Of a DNA stretch of 64,000 bases, positions 15,445 through 24,599 are shown piece by piece. Below the pieces are notes generated by a model. It had not been told where the DNA came from and did not search any database. It was given only the letters and a program-made list of their open reading frames with translations. Every line of letters starts with the position of its first letter. The first letter of the stretch is position 1. A program made the translations under genes and the position numbers. Where the stretch lies: positions 1 to 64,000 of the forward strand of contig NZ_JAPDDP010000014.1 of assembly GCF_027587195.1 (NCBI RefSeq), given 5' to 3'. The DNA is from Solirubrobacter phytolaccae. GTDB taxonomy: Bacteria; Actinomycetota; Thermoleophilia; Solirubrobacterales; Solirubrobacteraceae.

Positions 15445-15939
15445 TCAGGGGTAGACGAATTGATGGACGCGGACCGGCCGTGAACCGGCAACCGTCACGG
15501 TGCCGCGGCCGGAGCCGAGGCGCTTCGGCGTCAACGTGAACGAGACGCTTGCGCCGGCCAGCGCCGTGAAGTCGAAGACGAGGCGATCGGCGTGCGCGGT
15601 GACCCGCTCCGCCGGCGGCCGGACCTCGGACACGTCGTAGCCGTCGAGGAACGCGCGGCTGACCGACACGGCCACCGGCCGGCGCGCACGCGCGACGGTG
15701 ACTTCGAGCTGTGTGTCGACCGACCGGCGGCCGAAGCGCTCGTAAGAGACCGTCGCGCCGGCGCTGCCGGCCGTCGTCTGGCTGAAGAGGCCGCCGCCGA
15801 ACAGGCCGGCGACGGCCGCGACCGGGAGCAGCGCGAGCACACGCCAGGCCAGCTTCTGAACCCGTCGGAAACGCCGTTGGAACTCCAGCGACTGGTCGAT
15901 CTGCAGGCCGTTGGTGACCGGCGGCTCGGGACCCGGCAC
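15445..15939 (-). CDS. Small membrane-anchored protein upstream of yetF-like gene, unknown function
   Basis: 164 aa. A polar, cytoplasmic N-terminus of about 30 residues precedes one hydrophobic helix (LAWRVLALLPVAAVAGLFGGGLF). An extracytoplasmic beta-rich region of about 110 residues follows (TVSYERFGRRSVDTQLEVTV and several short strands). No domain is recognised. The tight spacing to the YetF gene suggests they are expressed together and may interact at the membrane. The start is the most upstream ATG; a start nearer the helix cannot be excluded. Confidence 0.65.
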   Translation of the reverse strand: MPGPEPPVTNGLQIDQSLEFQRRFRRVQKLAWRVLALLPVAAVAGLFGGGLFSQTTAGSAGATVSYERFGRRSVDTQLEVTVARARRPVAVSVSRAFLDGYDVSEVRPPAERVTAHADRLVFDFTALAGASVSFTLTPKRLGSGRGTVTVAGSRPVRVHQFVYP

Positions 15940-15999
15940 CGGATCAGACCCCCGAGACGGTCGGACGCCGCGCTCGCCGCCGGCCGTCCCGGGCGCAGG

Positions 16000-16485
16000 T
16001 CACGCCGACGCCGGTGTGACGGCGAGTCCCCCGTCGTGGATCTTGCTGTGCGGGTCCTCCGTGTTGCCCTCTCGGACCGCCGACACGTCGGCCTTGTAGT
16101 CGCCGCGGCCCGTCGGATCGCTCAACAGCAACGAGGCCAGCTCGAACAGGCACAACCCCACGTGCGGCGCCCAGTGCCTGGTGCCCTTGCGGTATTCCCC
16201 GGTGAGGAACGGGGTGGCGGCCAGCGCGACCGCACCCAGCGCGTCGATCGCGAGATGGGCCTTGTACGGAATCACCTTGACGACGCCGAGCGGGTAGTCG
16301 GTGAGCATCGCGTAGCCCACATGCACCGCGCCGGCCACGCGGACCTGCGTCCCGGCCCTCGTGCCTTCGAGGCCCACGAGGCTGGGGAAGACCGTCATCA
16401 ACGCCGTGCCGACCGAGTAGTCCGTGGCGCCGTGCAGCGATGCGTCGATCGGTCGCGGCCAGCCGGCGCTGGTGTGCTGCGTCAC
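16000..16485 (-). CDS. Small multi-helix membrane protein, unknown function
   Basis: 161 aa, starting at a GTG that overlaps the stop of the alcohol dehydrogenase by four bases (GTGA). Three or four hydrophobic helices are visible (SVGTALMTVFPSLVG, VAGAVHVGYAMLTDY, HLAIDALGAVALAATPFL, VGLCLFELASLLL), with a polar C-terminal tail of about 40 residues. The segment DASLHGATDYSVG before the first helix is a recognisable conserved-looking patch, but I do not know its function. Translational coupling to the dehydrogenase suggests a linked role. Confidence 0.7.
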   Translation of the reverse strand: MTQHTSAGWPRPIDASLHGATDYSVGTALMTVFPSLVGLEGTRAGTQVRVAGAVHVGYAMLTDYPLGVVKVIPYKAHLAIDALGAVALAATPFLTGEYRKGTRHWAPHVGLCLFELASLLLSDPTGRGDYKADVSAVREGNTEDPHSKIHDGGLAVTPASA

Positions 16486-17660
16486 GGCTTGAGCACCACT
16501 TTCACGCACTCGTCCTGCTTGTGCTTGAACGTCTCGTAGCCGTCCGGCGCCTGTCCGAGGTCGAGCCGGTGCGTGACGATGAAGCTCGGGTCGATGTCGC
16601 CCTTGGTGATGCGCTCGTAGAGCGGCTTCATGTACCGCTGCACGTGGCACTGGCCCGTCTTGATCGTCAGGCCCTTGTTCATAAGCGCGCCCATCGGGAC
16701 CTTGTCCATCAGCCCGCCGTAGACGCCGATGATGGAGACGATGCCGCCCGGCCGGCACGCGAGGATGGCGTCGCGCAGGGCGCCGCCTCGGTCGCTCTCG
16801 GAGCGGGTCGCCTGCTTGACGCGCTCGGCGGCGTGCAGGACGCCGTGGGAATCGGTGGCCTCCATGCCGACGGCGTCGATCACCGCGTCCGGTCCTCGCC
16901 CGCCGGTCAGCACCTTCAACTGCTCGACGATGTCGGCGTCCTCGTCGAAGTTGATGGTGTCCGTGGCTCCCGCCCGGTTGCGAGCCATCTCGAGGCGATA
17001 GTCGAACTGGTCGATCGCGATCACCTGCTCGGCGCCCAGCATCACCGCGCTGGCGATGGCGAACTGGCCGACCGGGCCCGCGCCGAAGACCGCGATCGAC
17101 TCGCCACCCTGGATCTCGCAGAAGTCGGCGCCCATGAAGCCCGTGGGCAGGATGTCCGACAGGAAGAGCACCTGCTCGTCGGGAAGGCCGTCCTCGATCT
17201 TCAGCGGCCCCACGTCGGCGAAGGGCACGCGAGCGTATTCGGCCTGCCCACCCGCATAGCCGCCCGTCAGGTGTGAGTAGCCGAAGATCCCGGCCGTCGC
17301 ATGGCCGAACATCTTCTCCGCCAGCCCGGCGTTCGGGTTCGAGTTCTCGCAGACCGAGTACAGCTCGTGCCGGCAGGCCCAGCAGTTGCCGCACGCGATC
17401 GGGAACGGCACGACGACGCGGTCGCCGACACGCAGGTTCGAGACGCCGCGACCGACGTCGACGATCTCGCCCATGAACTCGTGACCGAGGATGTCGCCCT
17501 TCTCCATCGTCGGGATGTAGCCGTCGTAGAGATGCAGGTCAGACCCGCAGATCGCGGTCGACGAGATCTTCACGATCGCGTCGCGGTCGTTGAGGATCTT
17601 GGGGTCCGGGACGTTCTCCACCTGCACGGTGTTGCGTCCCGACCAGACGTTCGCCCTCAT
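16482..17660 (-). CDS. Zinc-dependent alcohol dehydrogenase (glutathione-independent formaldehyde dehydrogenase-like)
   Basis: 392-aa medium-chain dehydrogenase, cytosolic, oxidising an alcohol or aldehyde hydrate with NAD. Catalytic zinc ligands are seen in AICGSDLHLYDG and GHEFMGE. The structural zinc lobe has four cysteines at CGNCWACRHELYSVC. The NAD-binding motif is VFGAGPVGQ, near residue 190, followed by AIDQFDYR, where the Asp favours NAD over NADP. The long insert before GGIVSIIGVYGG matches the formaldehyde-dismutase/FdhA-type subgroup. It is the middle gene of a three-gene operon; both junctions are 4-base overlaps. Substrate not proven. Confidence 0.9.
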   Translation of the reverse strand: MRANVWSGRNTVQVENVPDPKILNDRDAIVKISSTAICGSDLHLYDGYIPTMEKGDILGHEFMGEIVDVGRGVSNLRVGDRVVVPFPIACGNCWACRHELYSVCENSNPNAGLAEKMFGHATAGIFGYSHLTGGYAGGQAEYARVPFADVGPLKIEDGLPDEQVLFLSDILPTGFMGADFCEIQGGESIAVFGAGPVGQFAIASAVMLGAEQVIAIDQFDYRLEMARNRAGATDTINFDEDADIVEQLKVLTGGRGPDAVIDAVGMEATDSHGVLHAAERVKQATRSESDRGGALRDAILACRPGGIVSIIGVYGGLMDKVPMGALMNKGLTIKTGQCHVQRYMKPLYERITKGDIDPSFIVTHRLDLGQAPDGYETFKHKQDECVKVVLKP

Positions 17661-18049
17661 CGCGCACCCGCCTTCGCGGCCTCGGAGTCGCTCAACGGCT
17701 GCGCGGGGCGCTGCTTGAGCTTGCGCTGCGCCTGCTCGCCTTCGGGCGATCCGTCCGAGCGAGGGATCTCGCCCGTCTCGACGCGCTGCTTGAAGTGCCG
17801 GAGATCGTCCTTGACCTTGGGCAGCGGAGCGGAGCCGATGAGCTTCTGGACGACCTCGCCGAGCTTGCCGCCCGTGGTGCCGCCCTCGAGGTCGACATGG
17901 ATCTCGGTACCCCGGTCGCCCGGAGCGGTCCTGAACGACACCGCGGCGTCCGCGTCGTCGATGTACGCCGGTCGGTACTCGTCACTGTGCCACAGGCGCT
18001 CGACTTCGTCGCGCGGCCGGTTGACGGTGATCGCGGTTCGGGAGCTCAT
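17657..18049 (-). CDS. SRPBCC-like (cyclase/dehydrase-type) protein
   Basis: 130 aa. ATG 18049 is used because GGAGG sits 7 bases upstream; the ATG two codons earlier is too close to that site. The sequence resembles the START/SRPBCC fold of small Coq10-like proteins: ITVNRPRDEVERLW at the start, RGTEIHVDLEGGTTGGKLGE in the middle and LRHFKQRVETGEIP at the end, where SRPBCC proteins carry the long closing helix. The family binds hydrophobic ligands. It leads an operon with the dehydrogenase (ATGA overlap), so it could carry or sense the dehydrogenase's substrate. Confidence 0.75.
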   Translation of the reverse strand: MSSRTAITVNRPRDEVERLWHSDEYRPAYIDDADAAVSFRTAPGDRGTEIHVDLEGGTTGGKLGEVVQKLIGSAPLPKVKDDLRHFKQRVETGEIPRSDGSPEGEQAQRKLKQRPAQPLSDSEAAKAGAR

Positions 18050-18158
18050 GCCCATACCTCCGGTTGCCGACAAGCTCTGCCTTCGTACTCGCCGCCCGCT
18101 CGCGCCGCGAAACTGGGTAGCTCGCCGCATCTTTGCCTGGGGCATACGCCTCAGAAGG

Positions 18159-20162
18159 TCATGCAGGCTCCCCCGGCTGCCCGATCTCGATCACCCCGTA
18201 GCGAAGTGCGAACAGGAGCGCCTGCAGCTGCGAGTGGACGCCGAGCTTGGCGAGGATGTTCGCGACGTGGTTGCGGTGTGTGCGGGGCGACACGTGCAGC
18301 TGAGCGGCGGCCGCGCGGTTGCCGAGCCCCTCCGCCAGCAGGTGCAGGACCTCCCGCTCGCGTGCGGTGAGGCTGTCGAGCGCGCGCCGATCGTCGAGCT
18401 CTCGCTCGCGCCGTCGCCCGGCGAGGCGCAACAGGTCGACGACCTCGGCGAGCGGCATCAGCGGCTCTCCGCAGCGCACCCGGCGGATCGCCGCGATGAC
18501 GTCCAGCAGATGGGTTTGCTCGGTGAGCACGCCCGCCGCCCCGTGCTCGACGGCGCTCGCGGCCGCCGCGCGGTCCGCTCGCGCGCTGATGATCAGCGCC
18601 TGAGCGTCAGGACTACGTCGGCGCAGGTCCGCGATCAGCTCGGCGCCGTCGCCGTCCGGGAGGAGCAGGTCGACGAGCGCGACGTCGACGTCGTCGGTCA
18701 TGGTGCGAGCCTCGGCGAGCGATCCGGCTTGCCGAACGTCACCGACGTCGGGCTCGGCCTCGAGCGCCGCGCCCATGGCCTCGCGAAGCGCGGCGTGGGC
18801 CTCGACCAGCAGCAGACGCAGGCGCTTGTCCACACCCGGCCGGTCCAGCGCCGGAACGGCAGCGCGGACCTCGTCGAGCGCGCGTTCGCCCTGCGCGCGC
18901 GCCGCGGCGGTGGCGAGCACGCTGGCAGCCGCGCGCAGAAAGTCGGCCTCGTCGGGCCCGAACCGGCGCTGACACGCAAGGACGGCAAGCGCCCCGAACG
19001 GTGTGTCGAGTCCGGGCACGCCGACGACCACCCACCCCGTGCCCTCGCGGGGCGCCGCGACGAGGCCGGTCTCGGCGGCGTCCTCGTAGAGGACCGTGTC
19101 GCCCTGCGCCATCGCCCGTGCCAGCAAGGGGCCAGCCGCCGTGGGGCCGAGCACTTGGCCGATGGCCTCTGGTGCCCGGCCCGCCGCTGCCCGCACCCGG
19201 TAGCGGTCGTCCGCCCGTTCGTGTTCGACGACGAGCGCCCGGTCGGCGCCGAGGATGCCGACGATCGCGTCGACCGCATCCGTGCGCAGATCCTGGATGT
19301 CGTCGTCGATGGCCGCTCGCCGGGCCAGGTCCGCAAGCGCGGACTGCTGCTGGGTACGCCGGTGGCGATCGGCCTCCACGAGCTTGCGCTCGGTGATCTC
19401 GTGGATGGCGACCGTGGTCTCACGTGGAGAAGGCGAGACGTGGACGTGGAACCACCGGTGCCCCAGCGGCAGCTCGAAGACGACCGTCTGCTGGTTGTGC
19501 CCCGCCGTGACCACGTGGGCCTCGACTTCCGAGCCGGCGAAACCGGGGAAGACGTCCGCGACCGCCTGACCCACGAGGTCTGCGCGAGCCAGGGATCGGC
19601 CGGTGAGGTCGTTGAGGAGCAGGACCGCGCGCGCGTTGAGGTAGGCGCAGCGCCGGTGCTCGTCGAAGACGCAGAAGGCCTCCGTCACGCCCTCGACGAC
19701 CGCCTCCGTCCGGTGCTCCGAGGCGCGGAGCCTCGCCTCCTCACGCCCCCGCTGGGTCACGTCCCGGTGAATCGCGAGGTACCCGATCAGCTCGCCGTTC
19801 GACTGGGCGCGGATGGCGCCGGCGGTGACCTCGACGTCGAAGTGGACCCCGTCCCGGCGCCGTGCCACCAGCTCGATCCGGCTGCGTCCGCGCTCGGTGA
19901 GCTCTCGCTCGAGCCGAGCGAGGGACAGGTCGCCGGGCAGGACCGCAAGCGCACGGACCGGGTGTCCCAGCACCTCCGCGGCGGAACAGCCGTACATCCG
20001 CTCGGCGCCCGGGTTCCAGCCCGTCACGGTGAACTCCCGGTCGGTCGCGACCACGGCCGCGTCGAGGATGTCGATCAGGCCCGCGAGGTACCCACGCGCG
20101 GGGTCCGCGGACCCGAGCTCGGCGGCTGGGTCGTCGGGGTCGGTCGATCCGATGCCAGGCAT
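18159..20162 (-). CDS. PAS-PAS-GAF-REC-LuxR multidomain regulator
   Basis: 667-aa cytoplasmic regulator. PAS 1 (about 25-140: ILDAAVVATDREFTVTGWN), PAS 2 (about 150-270), GAF (about 290-425), receiver-like domain (about 450-570) with acceptor-like Asp in VALVDLLLPDGDG, and C-terminal LuxR HTH (LTAREREVLHLLAEGLG). The receiver lacks the usual TKP lysine (GVLTEQ is found), so it may not be controlled by phosphorylation. No kinase domain is present. Small-molecule, light or redox input through PAS/GAF to DNA binding is the likely logic. It is 15 bases after a four-helix membrane gene in the same direction, which may supply the membrane signal. Confidence 0.87.
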   Translation of the reverse strand: MPGIGSTDPDDPAAELGSADPARGYLAGLIDILDAAVVATDREFTVTGWNPGAERMYGCSAAEVLGHPVRALAVLPGDLSLARLERELTERGRSRIELVARRRDGVHFDVEVTAGAIRAQSNGELIGYLAIHRDVTQRGREEARLRASEHRTEAVVEGVTEAFCVFDEHRRCAYLNARAVLLLNDLTGRSLARADLVGQAVADVFPGFAGSEVEAHVVTAGHNQQTVVFELPLGHRWFHVHVSPSPRETTVAIHEITERKLVEADRHRRTQQQSALADLARRAAIDDDIQDLRTDAVDAIVGILGADRALVVEHERADDRYRVRAAAGRAPEAIGQVLGPTAAGPLLARAMAQGDTVLYEDAAETGLVAAPREGTGWVVVGVPGLDTPFGALAVLACQRRFGPDEADFLRAAASVLATAAARAQGERALDEVRAAVPALDRPGVDKRLRLLLVEAHAALREAMGAALEAEPDVGDVRQAGSLAEARTMTDDVDVALVDLLLPDGDGAELIADLRRRSPDAQALIISARADRAAAASAVEHGAAGVLTEQTHLLDVIAAIRRVRCGEPLMPLAEVVDLLRLAGRRRERELDDRRALDSLTAREREVLHLLAEGLGNRAAAAQLHVSPRTHRNHVANILAKLGVHSQLQALLFALRYGVIEIGQPGEPA

Positions 20163-20177
20163 GCGAACCGCGCCGAC

Positions 20178-20774
20178 CTACCGAGGTTCCTGCGGAACGC
20201 GGGGCCGGTAGCGGCTGATCGTCTCGTGCACCTCATCGTCGTTCTCGAGCCCCGAGCCGATCGCACCGACCACGGTCGCCATCGACGCGGCGAACCACGC
20301 AGCGGCGGCGTAGTCCCCGAAGCCCGCCGGATGACCGAGGCTGGACTCCATGAACCCTTCCGGAACCACGAGCGCCATCCCGCCCAAGACGGCGACGTAG
20401 AGCACCGCATAGCTGAACAGCAACCCGAGCAGCAACGTCACCACGGTCGCGGTGTTGGCACGCTGGGTGAGCGCTGGGTCACGTGCGTGATCCGGCCGTT
20501 CCCAGAGCGAGTGCGCGACGACGAGCCAGACGCCGAGGCCGCCGACGGCGAGCAGCATGATGAGCAGCAGCCGGGCGACCGCGAGTTGATCGGCGATGCC
20601 CCAGGCGTTCGCGTTGACGACGAAGAACCCGGCGCTCGCGAGGGTCGTGACCAACACCTTCGACAAGTCGCGCACGAGGCGGTGGGGCCGATTCGCGAGC
20701 ACCATCTGGCCGATCGACAGCTCCTCGTCGGCACGGGGCGGCGCTCCGTCGGCGCGGTCAGCTCGCGCCTGCAT
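20178..20774 (-). CDS. Four-helix membrane protein of unknown function
   Basis: 198 aa. The cytoplasmic N-terminus (1-38) is followed by four hydrophobic helices (VLVTTLASAGFFVVNANAWG, LLLIMLLAVGGLGVWLVVA, VVTLLLGLLFSYAVLYVAVLGGMAL, AAAAWFAASMATVVGAIGSGL) and an acidic tail. No known family is recognised. It is the first gene of a probable operon with the PAS/GAF/LuxR regulator. It is divergent from the large LuxR ATPase gene, with about 70 bases between starts. Confidence 0.7.
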   Translation of the reverse strand: MQARADRADGAPPRADEELSIGQMVLANRPHRLVRDLSKVLVTTLASAGFFVVNANAWGIADQLAVARLLLIMLLAVGGLGVWLVVAHSLWERPDHARDPALTQRANTATVVTLLLGLLFSYAVLYVAVLGGMALVVPEGFMESSLGHPAGFGDYAAAAWFAASMATVVGAIGSGLENDDEVHETISRYRPRVPQEPR

Positions 20775-20843
20775 TCCTTGTCGCTACCCGCAAGCTGCGG
20801 TTGTCAACATCCTTGCTCGATGCCCGGAACTCGCGAGGTAGCC

Positions 20844-23594
20844 GTGCCCCTCGTCGGGCGCGACGAGGAACGGCACCTGCTCGAGTCGCTGATCGCCGCG
20901 GTCGACACGCGGGGTGAGGCGATGGTTCTCAGGGGGGAACCGGGGATCGGCAAGTCGCGGTTGCTGTCAGAGGCGGTGCGGACGGCGCAGGAGCGTGGGC
21001 TGCGGATCCTGACCACGGTCGGCGTGCAGTCGGAGGCGCACCTGCCCTATGCGGGGCTGCACCAGCTGCTGCGTCCGGTGCGCCGGCGGGTGTCGACGCT
21101 CCCGCCGTTGCAACACGCCGCGCTCGACGCGGCGTTCGGCCTCAGGGACGACGTCGAGCCCGAGCCGTTCCGCATCGCGCTGGCGGCGCTCGACCTGCTC
21201 TCCGAGGTGGCCGGGGAACGGCCCGTCCTGGTGGTCGTCGACGACGCGCAGTGGCTCGATCGGCCGACCGTGGATGTCCTCGCGTTCCTGGCCCGGCGGA
21301 TCGAGGCGGACCCGATCCTGCTGCTGGTCGCCATCCGCGACGGGTACGGCGCGGTGCTCGGCGACTTCGGCTTGCCCGAGCAGCGCCTTCAGCGGCTCGA
21401 CGAGGCCGCAGCGGCCGAGCTGCTCGACCAGTCGGCGCCGTCGCTCGCCGCACCGGTGCGGACGCGGGTCCTGCGCGAAGCGGCAGGCAACCCGCTCGCC
21501 GTCTTGGAGCTTCCGGCGGCATGGCGCACCGGTGGGCCGGAGGCGGCCGGCGCGGACACGGTGCCGCTGACGGACCGGCTGGAGCGCGCGTTCGCCGGCC
21601 GGGTGGCGGAGCTGCCGGACCTGACCCGCCGCCTGCTGCTGGTGGCCGCGTCCACGGACGACGCCGCAGTCGGGCCGATGCTCCGAGCCGGAGGGGTGAT
21701 GGCGCAGGCCGACATCGAGCTCGACGCGATCGCTCCCGCGGACGAGGCAGGGATCGTCACCGTCGACGCGCACGCGCACACGCTGGTCTTCCGGCATCCG
21801 CTGGTGCGCTCGGCCGTCCTCCAGAGCGCAAGCCTGGCGGACCGCCAGCGGGCCCATCACGCACTCGCCAGCGTGCTGGACGACGAACCCGATCGACGGG
21901 CCTGGCATCACGCGGCGTCGCTGACGGGCGAGGACGAGCAGGTCGCGGTCGAGCTCGAGCAGGCGGCGGAGCGCGCGCGGCATCGAGGGGCGCTGGCCGT
22001 CGCGGTGACCGCGCTCACCCGCGCGGCCGAGCTCGGCCGGTCGTCGGGGCGCGCCCGGCGGCTGCTGACCGCGGCGGTGCTGGCCGTGGAGCTCGGACGG
22101 TGGGATCTGGTCCGGGAGGTGCTGATCGAGGTCGAGCGGCTGCCGCTGAACGCGTTGGAGCGGGCACGCGTGATCTACGTCGAGGAGATGGGCTTCTTCT
22201 ATCCGTCTCGGGGCCACGACCGCGACGCGGTGATCCTCGAAGCCGCGGAGCACGCCCAGGCGGCGGGTGACACTGCCCTGTGGCTCGAGCTGCTCTGGCT
22301 CCTCGTGTCGCGGATGTGGTGGTTCGGGGCCGAGCCCGGGCATGCGACGCGCCGCCGGATCGGTGCGTCCCTGCGTGAGCTCGGCGGTGCCGAGGCCGAG
22401 AACCCGCTGGTCTTCGCCATCTACGCGTTCGCCGACCCGTTGGGGCACGCCGCCGCGGTCCTGGATCGCCTGCAACGGCTGGACGGCGGACGCAAGCTGG
22501 ACCCCGACGCCGCCCAGTACTTCGGCCTGTCGGCGCTCGTCGTCGGGGCGTTCGACCTGGGCAGCGATCTGCTCGCGGTCGCGGTCGACGGGTTGCGCCG
22601 GCAGGGGCGGCCGGGACGGTTGTGCCGTCCGCTGGTCAGCCGGGCGCTGATGGCCGCGCGGCTCGGTGAGGCCGACAGCGCCATCACGGCCGCCGAAGAG
22701 GGCTCACGGATCGTCGAGGAGATGCGTGAGCCGGTGTGGGCGCTCGCGGCCGCGAACGCGTCGATGGCGCTGGTGGCCGCGATGCGGGGTGAGGAGCGCG
22801 CCGCGGACGAGCTCGCGGCGCGGGCCAATGTCGTCGCGGAGGCGACGGGGGCCCGGCACGCCGTGGCGAACGCGCAGTCCGGCAGGGTGCTGGCCGCCCT
22901 CGTGGCCGGGCGGTTCGACGACGCCTACCGATACGCCGAAGGGCTGTTCGATCCCGGCGATCCCGCCTATCACCCCGTGATGTCGACGTGGGTGATCGCG
23001 GACCTCGCTGAGGCGGCGAGCCATGTGGACGAGCTCGCCGCGGCACGGCGACGCGTCGCCGAGGTCGAGGCGCGCGCAGGTGACCGGTCCGGGACGTGGG
23101 TCGCGCTGGCCCTCGCACACGCACGCGCCCTGGTCGGCGAGCCCGAGATGGCCGGCGCGCAGCTGGAGCGCGCGCTCGCGAGCGACCTGCGGCGCTGGCC
23201 GTTCCATCGCGCGCGGCTCCAGCTCGCGTACGGCCGGTGGCTGCGACGGGAGCGGCGGGTCGCCGAATCTCGCGCGGTCCTGCGCACGGCGCGCGACACG
23301 TTCGACGCCCTCGGCTGCGCGCCGTGGGGCGACCAGGCGCGCCAGGAGCTCCGCGCGTCCGGCGAGCGCAGCCGGCGCCGGGTGCCCGCGGCCCGCGACC
23401 AGCTCACCGCCCAAGAGCTGCAGATCGCGCAGTTCGCCGCGGAGGGTCTGTCCAACCGGGAGATCGGTCAGCGCCTGTACCTCTCGCACCGCACCGTCAG
23501 CACGCACCTGTACCGGATCTTCCCGAAGCTCGGCATCAGCTCGCGCGCGGAGCTCGGCGCGGCCCTGTCGCCGGTCGCGGAACCACGTACGTAG
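20844..23594 (+). CDS. Large ATP-binding LuxR-family regulator (LAL type)
   Basis: 916-aa STAND-type transcription regulator. An N-terminal ATPase begins at VPLVGRDEERHLLESL, with Walker A GEPGIGKS near residue 33 and Walker B LVVVDDAQWLD. A long helical repeat region (about 270-830) follows, and the C-terminus has a LuxR HTH (LTAQELQIAQFAAEGLSNREIG). GTG 20844 is preferred because GAGG lies 5 bases upstream; ATG 20820 is an alternative with no visible site. Such proteins activate specialised or carbohydrate genes when ATP and an inducer bind; the inducer is unknown. The nearest downstream gene in the same direction is the secreted hydrolase, a possible target. Confidence 0.9.
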   Translation: MPLVGRDEERHLLESLIAAVDTRGEAMVLRGEPGIGKSRLLSEAVRTAQERGLRILTTVGVQSEAHLPYAGLHQLLRPVRRRVSTLPPLQHAALDAAFGLRDDVEPEPFRIALAALDLLSEVAGERPVLVVVDDAQWLDRPTVDVLAFLARRIEADPILLLVAIRDGYGAVLGDFGLPEQRLQRLDEAAAAELLDQSAPSLAAPVRTRVLREAAGNPLAVLELPAAWRTGGPEAAGADTVPLTDRLERAFAGRVAELPDLTRRLLLVAASTDDAAVGPMLRAGGVMAQADIELDAIAPADEAGIVTVDAHAHTLVFRHPLVRSAVLQSASLADRQRAHHALASVLDDEPDRRAWHHAASLTGEDEQVAVELEQAAERARHRGALAVAVTALTRAAELGRSSGRARRLLTAAVLAVELGRWDLVREVLIEVERLPLNALERARVIYVEEMGFFYPSRGHDRDAVILEAAEHAQAAGDTALWLELLWLLVSRMWWFGAEPGHATRRRIGASLRELGGAEAENPLVFAIYAFADPLGHAAAVLDRLQRLDGGRKLDPDAAQYFGLSALVVGAFDLGSDLLAVAVDGLRRQGRPGRLCRPLVSRALMAARLGEADSAITAAEEGSRIVEEMREPVWALAAANASMALVAAMRGEERAADELAARANVVAEATGARHAVANAQSGRVLAALVAGRFDDAYRYAEGLFDPGDPAYHPVMSTWVIADLAEAASHVDELAAARRRVAEVEARAGDRSGTWVALALAHARALVGEPEMAGAQLERALASDLRRWPFHRARLQLAYGRWLRRERRVAESRAVLRTARDTFDALGCAPWGDQARQELRASGERSRRRVPAARDQLTAQELQIAQFAAEGLSNREIGQRLYLSHRTVSTHLYRIFPKLGISSRAELGAALSPVAEPRT

Positions 23595-23755
23595 CCGGTC
23601 TGAAGTGCCGTCAACTGACGTATGCGACGGCGAGCGCGCCGTGCCAGATTCAGGAGCGATGACACGGCCAGCGCGCCGCACTGGCACCGCCTCCCCGGCC
23701 TGACCGTCGTCCCGTTCCACACCGCCGGTCTCGGCCGGCTCTTCGAAAGGCACTG

Positions 23756-24580
23756 ATGTCGCTCCTCCCCTCGTCCCGCGTCGTCGGGACCGTCCTCGCC
23801 TTCGCGGCTGCGTCGGCGACGCTCTTCGCCGCGTCCGCGGCGCAGGCCGCCCCCACGGCCAAGCCCTCCAAGCCGACCGTCGTGCTCGTGCACGGCGCCT
23901 GGGCCGACGGCTCGAGCTGGGCCGGCGTCACGCGCGCGCTCCAGGCCGACGGCTACACCGTGACCGCGCCGCCCAACCCGCTGCGCGGCCTCCAGGCCGA
24001 CGCCGCCTACCTCGCGAGCTACCTCAAGACCGTCAAGGGCCCGATCGTGCTCGCCGGCCACTCCTACGGCGGAGCCGTGATCACCGAGGCGGCGACCGGC
24101 AACCCGAACGTCAAGGCGCTCGTCTTCGTCGACGCGTTCATCCCGGACACGGGCGACAGCGTGCTCTCGCTGCTCACGCCCAAGGACGGGCCTGCCCCCG
24201 ACCCGAACGCGTTGTTCGACGCCGTGCCCTTCCCGGGCGCGCCCGAGGGTGTCGTGGACTGGTACTTCAAGCCGGCGGCGTTCCCGAGCGCGCTGGCGAA
24301 CGACCTGCCCAAGCGCGAGGCGGCGGTGCTGGCCGCGGCCCAGCGACCGATCGCCGTCAACGCGTTCGTCGAGAAGACCGGCACGCCCGCCTGGAAGACG
24401 ATCCCGTCCTGGGCCGTGATCGGCACGGAGGACCACATCCTCCCGGTGGCGCTGCAGACGTTCATGGCCACCCGCGCCAAGGCGCACATCACCAAGGTCA
24501 AGGCGTCCCACCTGTCGCTGATCTCGCAGCCGGCCGCCGTGGCCAAGGTGATCCGCACGGCCGCTCACGCCAAGCGCTGA
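23756..24580 (+). CDS. Secreted alpha/beta hydrolase
   Basis: 274 aa with a clear signal peptide (residues 1-32, cleavage near AAQAAP). Alpha/beta-hydrolase fold: VVLVHGAWADGSSW oxyanion loop, nucleophile elbow GHSYGG (Ser about 104), acid in the VIGTEDHI segment and catalytic His in KASHLSL near the end. It resembles the EstC/salicylate-esterase-like group of soil bacteria, often acting on small esters. ATG 23756 is preceded by GAAAGG. The 160-base space upstream holds a small CGTCA-AC-TGACG palindrome (23609-23620) that may be an operator. No terminator is evident before the next gene, 43 bases on. Confidence 0.85.
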   Translation: MSLLPSSRVVGTVLAFAAASATLFAASAAQAAPTAKPSKPTVVLVHGAWADGSSWAGVTRALQADGYTVTAPPNPLRGLQADAAYLASYLKTVKGPIVLAGHSYGGAVITEAATGNPNVKALVFVDAFIPDTGDSVLSLLTPKDGPAPDPNALFDAVPFPGAPEGVVDWYFKPAAFPSALANDLPKREAAVLAAAQRPIAVNAFVEKTGTPAWKTIPSWAVIGTEDHILPVALQTFMATRAKAHITKVKASHLSLISQPAAVAKVIRTAAHAKR

Positions 24581-24599
24581 AAAGACTGGTAGTTGCGCG

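Noticed and set aside
17301-20819. Open frame on the plus strand continuous with the LuxR ATPase
   Set aside because: The part before 20820 is antisense to three convincing genes; the real protein starts at the ATPase domain.
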